Assembly (NCBI RefSeq): GCF_030269925.1
Contig: NC_085109.1
Coordinates: 2,852,001-2,916,000, forward strand
DNA from: Bombyx mori
Lineage: Eukaryota; Arthropoda; Insecta; Lepidoptera; Bombycidae
Direction of reading: 5' to 3'
Length of the DNA: 64,000 nucleotides
In this document: positions 55,496-64,000 of the stretch, piece after piece
Numbering within the stretch: the stretch's first letter is position 1
How the letters are laid out: each line of letters begins with the position of its first letter
The notes under the pieces: generated by a model
Seen by the model: the letters and a program-made list of their open reading frames with translations, nothing else
The model's database searches: none
What the model was told of the DNA's origin: nothing
Translations under genes and position numbers: made by a program

Positions 55496-56980
55496 AAAAC
55501 TGATAGGAGGGTGATATCGGTTCATTGTTTCTCTGGTTGTCACAATTATTATATTTTTAAGGTTTAATCTCGCGTTTATCGGCACGTCAGTCTTTTGTGA
55601 CTACGAAATATAAAAATAAATCCAAACGTCGAAATAAATAAAATTGAGAATACATCGTGAAAGTATTGTAATTGTAATTAAGATATCGGTTATATATTTG
55701 ACGGGATATAAAGTCAATTTGTGCTCAAATTTTTATATTCCACGTTCGCACTTTCTCTGAAAATGTAAAGCTACACCGTAGCACGCGCGTAGCGACGTAG
55801 CCACCGTAGGCTTATCGTAGCGATAATTTTAATTCACCGCGAATCAGTAAACAAAATACTGTTATTGTTAGGTATACTCGTAATGTTGCAATCACAAATT
55901 CAAAATATCGATATTATTATTATCGATATTATTCACCAAGAAGAGGAAGTTTTACATAAGCTAAGGAGGATTACATTTTACATAAGCTAAGGAGTACGGA
56001 GTTTTCTTCTTAGAATTCAGAATACAGTTAGACTTATTAGTAATATATTCATTGACTGTTCTTAACCCGTAAATCAAATGTTTAAATATTTATTACAACT
56101 TAAATTGTCGCATGTCATTTGATTCACTGCTTAATCGTTTTTGATCCATAACAAATCATTCGGCAAACAATAAACCGCCTAGTGACGTCAAGATCCGAGA
56201 CATCGTCTCAATCACGGAGCCGTAACACAATAAAAGCCAATAAGACAAGGCGGCCAATAAGTTCAATTACGAACGTGTCGCATTTATGTGCAATACGGCC
56301 GGCGCCCGGGCAATTGGCGCTAGACTTATACAATGCTTTGTGTTGCTAACTTTGTTCGTAAGTATTGGAACAGATGAAAAGGAGCCGCTTTTGAACGCCA
56401 AGACAGGTGGAAATGATTATTTTAGGGGAAGTATTTTTAGTAAATTTTAAACATGTAAATATTTTATGTAATTTTTTATCGACTAATAATATTTATCTTT
56501 AAAATTAGTTGGTTTAACATGTTTGTTTGTGCCGTTCTTAAAATCACCGATTCGCGTAATATTTTTTTCTTTTTCTAAGTACCGGTGTCATTTTTGTTTA
56601 TACTGTGACATTATAAATAATAAAAATCAATGCCCAAAAAGTAAAATCAATGCCCAAGGCATTGGAGCCATTTTTTTTAATAAAAGAAAAAGGTGCAGTA
56701 TTGTGAGACAATAATAATTAAACTTTAAAAATGTTTTTAATTATATGTGAAACCTCGCCACGCTCCGATGTGACCGTTGTATGGCCAAAACATTGTATTA
56801 AAGGACATGGGTGCTTCTTATCCCACGTTGATGGGACTACGACAAAAGCATTCCCTGAAGAGTGAACAAGAACGTTACCAAATCTCGAGCCAATCACGTC
56901 AACTATGCGCAAATATATAGAGACAAATAAACAAAGTACCATTAACTGTATTTCGATAAAATATTCATTTATTTATTTAA
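55496..56980. other. Gene-free stretch
   Basis: AT-rich. TATCGATA-type sequences sit at 55914-55932 (ATATCGATATTATTATTATCG). Direct repeat TTTTACATAAGCTAAGGAG at 55951-55994. No exon recognised. Confidence 0.4.
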
Positions 56981-56984
56981 TTTT

Positions 56985-57270
56985 TATTTATTTTTTATTG
57001 CTTAGCTGTGTGGACGAGCTCACAGCCCACCTGATGTTAAGTGGTTACTGGAGCCCATAGACATCTACAACGTAAATGCGCCACACACCTTGAGATAAAG
57101 TTCTAAGGTCTCAGTATAGTCACAACGGCTGCCCCACCCTTCAAACCGAAACGCATTACTGCTTCACGGCAGAAATAGGCGGGGCGGTGGTACCTACCCG
57201 TGCGGACTCACAAGAGGTCCTACCACCAGTAATTACGCAAATTATAATTTTGCGGGTTTCATTTAATTAT
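56985..57270 (-). mobile_element. Bm1 SINE, long copy lacking the head
   Basis: TTTTTTATTGCTTAGCTGTG to AATTACGCAAATTATAATTTTGCGGGTTTC, antisense, well conserved. Confidence 0.8.
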
Positions 57271-57339
57271 CTACTTGTTCTAGTGTAAGTACCAAAAAAT
57301 CACTATTCGGTTTGACTCGGAAATTATCTTAGTTGATCT

Positions 57340-57500
57340 TCTCCTCCTGTTCATTGTGTCGCTTTCTTCATTACTGAGGGTCGTCACTCCATCATGACTG
57401 CATCATTCTCTCATGTACAGTTTTTCGTCATCTGCTGCGATCCCTGGCCTCGTAGAGGGCATGGTGGAGCTTGATGACCAGAGTTGATCTCAATTGTAAT
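57340..57500 (-). repeat. RTE-type LINE fragment
   Basis: On the - strand CATCAAGCTCCACCATGCCC and GAGGCCAGGGATCGC, like the end of RTE proteins (HHALYEARDR), in broken frames. Confidence 0.45.
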
Positions 57501-58340
57501 ATAAGCCGCGAAAGTCAATGAAGTGTTTTTGTTGTTAATTTAGTCTTATACCATTCAAATACAAATGTATTTATTAAAATTATTAACTATACGGTCTGAG
57601 AATCTAAATATGTACTTCTGTACTGTATCTGGTAGATTTCGAACGAGTGGAAAGATTTTCAACATAGCCCAGGACAATTATATCGACGCTTGAAAGGCAA
57701 ACGTGACTAAGCGATAATGCGTGAACTTTACAGTAGACTAATTTAAAGTCGAAATATTTGAAAAAAAAATCTATTTTAACGAATCTAGCTGTAGGATTGA
57801 AATGATTTTAATAGACCTAGAAATATATATTTTTTGCGCATCGAATATGGTTATTGCCTATCATTTATGTACAAAGCAGTTATTGTCGCTTAGTCACGTT
57901 TGCCTTACAAGCGTCGTTATACATTAAAAAAATTGGGTTAAAACAAATCCACATAGAGCAGACCATTTGTAACTACGGCGAAATTCATGCAATCGTCTGA
58001 AGTACATAGAATCTGTGTTTTTGCATGAGGCGTTCACAAGATCCTGACTGAATTCAAGGAACGGAATCGTAACCCATAATTTCTCGAACTTATAACCGGC
58101 TTATTCAATTTCAATAATTCATTCGAGACATCAACGTGTTCCGAAGTTGTATCCGTGGGAGTTCATCAAACTTGGCTCCGAGTTGTAACACAAATTCGGT
58201 TAGGCCCGTAAATATTTAAGGATTCGGCAATAGTCGTATCGCAAAAGCTTTAGTCTAATTTATTTCGAAGTTGTACGTACGGGTAACGTCATCTTCGACA
58301 GTTCAGGTTTCCTTGAACAAATAACAATTGAATTATATTA
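57501..58340. other. Gene-free AT-rich stretch
   Basis: Nothing recognised on either strand. Confidence 0.4.
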
Positions 58341-58344
58341 ATTG

Positions 58345-58535
58345 ACTAACTCGGTGGTGCAGTGGTTAGCAGCTCTGACTGTTGACCGAGGGTCGGAGGT
58401 TCGATTACCACATCGGTCAAAAAATCGTGTGAGGCTTGCTCTTTGTCTGGGTGTTTATTATATATAAATATGTATGTATTTAAACGTATATAAGTATTTA
58501 TGTCAGTCTCTGGTACCCATAGCACAGGGATTCCC
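58345..58535 (+). mobile_element. tRNA-derived SINE, second family
   Basis: CTCGGTGGTGCAGTGGTTAG (A-box-like) and GGAGGTTCGATTACCACAT (B-box-like), about 45 bp apart, followed by a body with TGTTTATTATATATAAATAT and TCTCTGGTACCCATAGCACA. It belongs to the same family as 36000-36130. The cloverleaf is not complete, so it is not a tRNA gene. Confidence 0.6.
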
Positions 58536-58559
58536 AATTTAGGGTCGATGACTGTGATG

Positions 58560-59340
58560 TTTAAAAAAAAGCAACTGTGGTCAAAATTTACGATAAGGTA
58601 ATTTCGAGATTACAGACGAATACTAAAATATCAACCACATATGACGTCATAAGTTGCGATTGCTTAGTTCGACGTGAAGAGACTTTACTTAGTCAATTAA
58701 ATTAAGAGCCGACCCCTGAGCTAATCTGACGAAGCATGTTGCGGATAATAACATGTACTTTTAGGTTAGGAATATTGTGTTCTTTTTTTAATAATAAATA
58801 AATTAATTATGAAAGTAAAAAAAAATCATGTCGATTAAGAGCTTCACAGATTATAGAAGAGAAATAATTTCAAAAATAGTTTTACGGTGTAATCTATACG
58901 ATTTCAGTGCTAATTGACGTAGTCGTATATGATTATCAAAACGTCACTAAGATTCATTAGAATAAATACGAATTTGAACCGTAGCTGTTTAATTTTTAGA
59001 ATGATTTTATTATACGTTTCCCGAATCATATTGTCCACATAACCGAAACGCAAAGCCTAAAGGATTTTCCATTATGAGATACGCTGGAAGAGTGATGCAA
59101 CTTGTATAAACTGATGCAGAGCAACGTTGTATCGTTGAGTGCACTAATGGAACGTGATCAGCGGTAATTGAATAGCGAACTCTGGCCGATGCTCGATACA
59201 GTACGGACGGCGAATTTTCCTACGTCCAAGAGCACACTTATAATCTATGTTTAATAAATAAATAAGCCTTTATTGCTGTTAGAGTTTAACTAAACATAAA
59301 ATGATAACAATAGAGGTAAGAAAACTATAAAATTAACTTA
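58560..59340. other. Gene-free AT-rich stretch
   Basis: Nothing recognised. Confidence 0.4.
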
Positions 59341-59344
59341 TACT

Positions 59345-59578
59345 AAAACATATCTCGGCATTCGGCTTATCTTTCGACAAAGGCCTCCTCTAAGGATTTC
59401 CATTTGCTTCTGTCTTCTTCTTTGCTGTACGTAACCATCCTGGCCTAGCTACTTGCTTCAAGTCGTCTTCCCATCGCTTAGGCTGTCTTCCTCTAGTTCT
59501 TCTGTTTTCTCTAGGGTACCATTCCGTTATTATTCTGGTCCATTTCTCTTTCTTTTCTCTCGTCATATGTCCCATCAT
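59345..59578 (-). pseudogene. RTE-type LINE C-terminal fragment
   Basis: The - strand frame: MGHMTREKKEKWTRIITEWY, RENRRTRGRQPKRWEDDLKQ, VARPGWLRTAKKKTEANGN. This is the RGRQPKRWEDD pattern of RTE ORF ends. About 60 codons open. Confidence 0.7.
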
Positions 59579-59624
59579 ATGTATCTATGTTTAAGGCAAT
59601 CATAAACATAACAGCTATACTTCA

Positions 59625-59800
59625 CTTCATAGTATATGTATGCTTAAATCTTTAAAACTACGCAACGGATTTTAATGCGATTTTTTTAATAGATAGAGTG
59701 ATTGAAGAGGAAGGTTTACATGTATAATAACATCCATTAAATAGTGGAGAAATCAATAGTAAATTACAGTTTCCGAAGCGAAGCGAGGGCGGTTCGCTAG
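59625..59800 (+). mobile_element. Helitron 3' end
   Basis: Ends GAAGCGAAGCGAGGGCGGTT followed by CGCTAG (stop of element at 59800) and T. Body with AACTACGCAACGGATTTTAA, common in moth Helitrons. Confidence 0.5.
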
Positions 59801-60208
59801 TAATATTATAAAGCTGAAGAGTTTGTTTGAACGCACTAATCTCAGGAACTAATGGTCCGATTTGAAAAATTCTTTCAGAGTTAGATAGCTCATTTATTGA
59901 GGAAGGCTATAGGTTATATAACATCACGCTAAGATAAGAGCACCAGTAAAGAATGTTTCAAAATCGGGGGTTTTTTTCCCTTTTGAGAGCTTCCGTTGCG
60001 TGCGCTGCGGAAACGGTTAAAGTTTTGCTAAAATAATGTATGACAGAATTGTTCTCGTTTAAAAGATCTAAAAAAAACTCCGTGACAGTATATGTCTATA
60101 TGTTAAGGTTGGCTCACTATAACGTTTTTTATGCTAACCAAATTTATCCTAAAATAAAGCATTATTTGTGAACTATTCCACGCGGACGAAGTCGCGGGAA
60201 AAAGCTAG
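59801..60208 (+). mobile_element. Non-autonomous Helitron, nearly complete
   Basis: Starts near AAGCTGAAGAGTTTGTTTGA, then ACTAATGGTCCGATTTGAAA, GAGGAAGGCTATAGGTTATA, TTCCGTTGCGTGCGCTGCGG, ending with hairpin CGCGGACGAAGTCGCG and CTAG (60205-60208). This order is the standard moth Helitron layout. No helicase coding. Confidence 0.65.
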
Positions 60209-60880
60209 TTTTATATATAATTGTTTCTAGTGTGGCAACACATTTACAAATGGTAACATTAGTACTTAGAACGTGTTGTATTGTATATCAAGAGCAATAA
60301 AAAGTCTTCTTTCTAATTCAAGTTTTATTGAAACTAGCCAGCGACCCAACACAAAATACAGTGCTCTGCCCTAAACAGTCTAGAAATTGATTTATAACTA
60401 CCCACACATAATTCAAAATTGCTTCTGCAGTAATTTAGGTGCGTTTAATTCGCATAACATATGATTATTTATTATTATTAGTGTGTGGATATCTTTATTG
60501 GCATCTTTAGGCATATGTACAGTCAATGTTTTCATTTTAATTTGGAAGCATTAATCATACTATATTCGAGCTTGGGATGCATCATTTGGTAGCACACATA
60601 GGCCAGACGGTGGATTCTCGTATGGACTAACAGTCACTAAAACGTAGCGAGCGTTAGTTTGATGGAATTATGAAGTGGAGAGCATTATGAAGTACAAAGG
60701 TAGCTGAAGATAGAACTGATTAGTTTTAGTCCTGGGTGCACTGTAGAAGTTTGAGGCGTTAGATCTATAGGTATTGGTCTTGGGGAAGCCGGTGTGTACT
60801 GTATAGTGGAGTGCTGAGGAATATACGCTTGGCTTTCCGACAGGGCTGCGAGGATATATTTACATCATTTTCATGTCTTC
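60209..60880. other. Gene-free stretch
   Basis: Nothing recognised before the RTE fragment; its 5' part may reach to about 60650, but the frame is lost there. Confidence 0.35.
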
Positions 60881-60886
60881 AATACA

Positions 60887-61290
60887 GAGATTGAGAGAAG
60901 CATACGACTGGGTTGGTTGGCATTTGGGAAATTCCGTGAAATCCTCACCTCGCAAATTCCTCTATGCCTGAAGACAAAAGACTTATATCAGTGCGTTCTC
61001 CCCAAGATGACCTACGGCGCGGAAAACTGGACACTGACGGCGGGGCTGGCCCATAAGTTAAGAGTTGCACAGCGGGCGATGGAGAGAGCTATGCTCAGTA
61101 TCTCTCTAAGGGACAAAACCCGGAACGAAGAAATTCGACGGAGAACCAAAGTCGAGGACATAGCTCTCAAAGTTAGCAGGCTAAAGTGGCAATGGGTCGG
61201 TCACGTCTGTCGAACCAACGACGCCAGGTGGGGGAGAAAAGTCCTCGAATGGAGGCCATGGATGGGTACGAGGAGCGTGGGGCATCCTTT
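60887..61290 (+). pseudogene. RTE-clade LINE, reverse-transcriptase C-terminal part
   Basis: An open frame of about 134 codons: EIERSIRLGW, YQCVLPKMTYGAENWTLTAG, KLRVAQRAMERAMLSISLRD, RNEEIRRRTKVEDIALKVSR, LKWQWVGHVCRTNDARWGRK and VLEWRPWMG. This is the thumb/C-terminal part after the RT domain of RTE elements. It is cut at 61292 by a poly(T)-led insertion and has no 5' part. Confidence 0.8.
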
Positions 61291-61292
61291 TT

Positions 61293-61690
61293 TTTTTTTT
61301 TTTTTTATGATTGAAAGGTTACTGGTGGCCCGGAGGCCTTTCCAGTTTCACCAGGACACGTGGGCGAGCAAAAGCTCAGCCAGGAGAGGTGGGATTTGTT
61401 AGCAGCTACCCGAGCGCCTCCGAAGGAGACCTAACAGCTCAAGAGTAGCTGCTTCGCGAATGAATCTACTACCGGATCGGAATCGCGACCCGCTGAGAAG
61501 ATCCGGCGAGAAACTCAGCGAGCTGATTCATGGGTTAGGTTGCACGGCGAACTCTTTGTCGAGTTCGACGAGTACGGTTACCGAGGTCCCTAAGCCTGCT
61601 CCTAGTGTTAGAGCTGAAGGCGTCTAATGCAAAGGTTATTGGATCTGATGGATCCGTAAGGACGTGACATACGTTTACGGATGTTAAATA
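61293..61690 (-). mobile_element. Repeat family B relative inserted in RTE fragment
   Basis: A run of about 18 T, then TTACTGGTGGCCCGGAGGCC (a 3' end different from other B copies), then the common block ATCGCGACCCGCTGAGAAGA and TCCGGCGAGAAACTCAGCGA. A subfamily with its own tail. Confidence 0.6.
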
Positions 61691-62067
61691 CACTTCGAAT
61701 TACGTAGATTTATTAACAATAAATTTACGTAATTCTAAAAAACTATCAAAACTTATTAGCGAATATAACATTGAGCAAATGTATTAAAATTGATATTATT
61801 ACAAACGATTACAAATTGAATAAAAGTCGTTCGTTGTCTGTATCATTTAAACCGATTATGACCGCACATACCGGCTACGCAAATTGTAACTGACAGATTT
61901 GGTTAGGGTCGCCGCGTATTACATTTCAGCGAACATTTTCGTATAGGCATGGTCGCCTTTTTTATCAGTTTAATTGGGTAAACAAGCTTCCCAGATCATT
62001 GACATCAAGTACGTACGTGCCGAGGTTTCTTTGTAGATGATTTAAGTTAACCATATGTCGATAAAAG

Positions 62068-62290
62068 TATTTTTTATTGCTTAGATATGTAGACGAGCTC
62101 ACAGCCCACCTGGTGTTAAGTGGTTACTGGAGCCTATAGACATCTACAATGCAAATGCGCCACCCACCTTGAGAAGTATAGTTACAACGGCTGCCCCACC
62201 CTTCAAACCGAAACGCATTACTGCTTCACGGCAGAAATAGGCAGGGTGGTGGTACCTACCTGCGCGGACTCACAAGAGGTCCTATCACCA
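62068..62290 (-). mobile_element. Bm1 SINE, head-truncated
   Basis: TTTTTTATTGCTTAGATATG to CAAGAGGTCCTATCACCA, antisense, with an 18-bp deletion around TTGAGA/AGTATAG. Confidence 0.75.
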
Positions 62291-62679
62291 TACTACCTAT
62301 CTCTTTTTGTCCGCTTATATTCGATCAGGACATTGAAACGAAGCGAAAACTATTGTACTGTCATCGGTCCTAGAATGCGTGTGTACACTTTCAAGTTGAT
62401 CTGACGTCTTGAAGTCGATGGGAATTGCGTTCAAAGATTCCGTTACATACAAAGAAAGATACATAGCCAAGCGTATACCGCGCCAATAAAAGTGTGTTGA
62501 AAATGATCGCTATGACATTTCGGGGTTCAGAAGCACCTTAATACCGAAGTAGGACCAGGGAAAGATTTTCCTGCTTGTCTGTGACATTACGTGTTTGCGA
62601 ATTACGACGAAGGAAAGATCTTCCACTGAGTGTATGTATGTTGCTCGACAGACTACCCGGACCGAATATTGTTTTTTAT

Positions 62680-62975
62680 CTTATCTAAGCTGATAGCCTT
62701 GAGAGGCTATTTCAGCGTAATCTTAACTAGTAGGTGAGCTCACTGGGCTCAAACCGGCGTGATGCTAACACTGACCCTAGCAAGAGCAGTGCTTCGCAGA
62801 ATCTACCACCGGATCGGAAACGCGACCTACTGAGAAGATCCGGCGAGAAACTCAGTGTCTATGGGTTAATTCACTCGTCAAGCCCTTCGAGGGTTCGACG
62901 AGGACGGTGACCGGTGCTTGTGGTACCTAAAAGCACCGTTAATGGACCGGGAGGATCCGTAATGACGAATGTTGT
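62680..62975 (-). mobile_element. Repeat family B, long copy
   Basis: GATAGCCTTGAGAGGCTATT, GGATCGGAAACGCGACCTAC, then the complement of the conserved coding end (GTGCTTGTGGTACCTAAAAG, CGTTAATGGACCGGGAGGAT). Confidence 0.65.
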
Positions 62976-63640
62976 TGTTCGGAACTTGTATATATGCAAG
63001 CTTATCTTGAAAATGTCGTAAGCGAGATTCAGGCATCTGTCAAATATCTTGTGAAGTGTGATGACCACCCGCAACACATGTTATGATGTCCACGAGCTAG
63101 TCAAACTCCTGTCATACACGTGAAAACTCGTAAAACGCATCCCGAATAATTTAACAATTAACGAGCTTCAATTCCATAATAACTAAGTACATAATTACGT
63201 AATTTTCTCAATTACATCGAGCTCTGTAAACACAATTTTATGCGTTAAATTCTGTTTGTTTTTGAGTTCGAACCCGATTTCGATGTTTATACGACAAATA
63301 ATTTCATTGGAGATTGAAAATCATGTTATTAATTTATTTGTGCTACCTCGGTAAATTGGGCGAGGTTAATTTTGATGAGTCAAAATATTTGAAATAGGTT
63401 TTATTCCGTCGTTTTAAACTGAGACTTCGTTGAATTAATACGATTTTTCTAAAATTTAAGCTTAACTAAAAGCTCGCACGGATACGTACCACGATCTTAT
63501 CTATTTCTGCCAAAGTTTGAACAGCGAGACAGTCCTTATAGAACACAATTGAACCTCCGATTTGTTTAATATTGTCTTTGTTACCGACTTATTTAATCTG
63601 TCAAACTATAATTTTTTTATTTTATTTAATCCTCTCCTTT
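62976..63640. other. Gene-free AT-rich stretch
   Basis: Nothing recognised. Confidence 0.4.
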
Positions 63641-63649
63641 TCCTTCTTG

Positions 63650-63785
63650 CGTTGTATTCCTCACTGCTGAGGGTCGTGACCACCTTTTTGTATGACCTTC
63701 GCACGCACGATCTTTTTCCATCTATACTTGTCTCTGACAGTGTGGAGGGCGTTGTGAAATGTGGATCTCCTTCTGAGGCCTGTCA
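63650..63785 (-). pseudogene. RTE-type LINE C-terminal end
   Basis: The - strand reads [35 protein letters not shown]-stop. Matches the broken fragment at 18421-18590. Confidence 0.6.
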
Positions 63786-64000
63786 ATTTAACCCAGGGAA
63801 AGCTTCGGTTGCCTATTTCACACTATCCAGCCCGAATACTGGGTGGCGCCGATGGTTAGTCGTGTCGCCCAACAAACTTACCCTTGCTGTTACTGATTCC
63901 ATAAAAACATCTCATGAAAATCCCCTTTTTTAATTCAGCTGGTCGTTAATTATGTTAGTTATTAATTTCCTTGGCTGACTCTATTGCCAGCGTCCTCATC

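Noticed and set aside
58360..58430. tRNA gene
   Set aside because: A- and B-box-like blocks are present, but a proper cloverleaf with acceptor stem is not; the flanks are a SINE body.
1..64000. CRISPR array, prokaryotic operon or phage system
   Set aside because: No regularly spaced repeats; genes have spliceosomal introns and the repeats are insect transposons.

Overview
This is AT-rich eukaryotic DNA packed with repeats, almost certainly from a lepidopteran and most likely a silkworm (Bombyx). The evidence is the many copies of a tRNA-headed, poly(A)-tailed SINE that I recognise as Bm1, together with maT- and mariner-type transposons, RTE- and R1-type non-LTR tails, piggyBac-like and Helitron sequences, and short-exon genes with GT-AG introns. 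No search could be run, so the species is an inference.

Three conserved single-copy-type genes can be assembled exon by exon with matching splice phases. (1) F-actin capping protein beta, + strand, five coding exons, 16102-19192, 275 aa. (2) A DAXX-like H3.3 histone chaperone, + strand, six coding exons, 24233-30007, 594 aa; the first exon is inferred, and SUMO-interaction-type motifs lie near both ends. (3) Translation factor eIF5A, - strand, three coding exons, 38985 down to 33923, 160 aa, with a probable non-coding first exon near 40.8-40.9 kb. They share no operon-like or pathway link; they are neighbouring housekeeping genes separated by repeats.

Region by region: 0-15 kb is a nest of DNA transposons. 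It holds a Tc1-like element with long inverted repeats and a LINE-tail insertion (3.3-5.1 kb), a 1.2-kb element with 33-bp inverted repeats and an IS630/Tc1-type transposase remnant (5.8-7.0 kb), a multi-exon piggyBac-like transposase gene with one lesion (7.4-10.0 kb), and a DD34D mariner interrupted by another inverted-repeat element that itself contains a MITE (11.9-14.7 kb). 16-19 kb is capping protein beta, 24-31 kb DAXX, 33.5-41 kb eIF5A. 41-48 kb has a GC-rich segment of unknown origin and a maT transposon interrupted by a LINE tail. 48-64 kb holds SINEs, LINE tails, Helitron ends, a clean 5'-truncated R1-type insertion with a 12-bp target duplication, and one GC-rich island (51.9-52.4 kb) that could be the promoter and first exon of a gene beyond the window.

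No CRISPR array, prokaryotic operon, rRNA gene or free-standing tRNA gene was seen. The most interesting items are the intron-containing piggyBac gene, the three-level nested transposon, a MITE family with 4-bp target duplications, the complete DAXX gene, a 71-nt near-perfect palindrome in an intron, and a possible frame-disrupting cassette exon in eIF5A.
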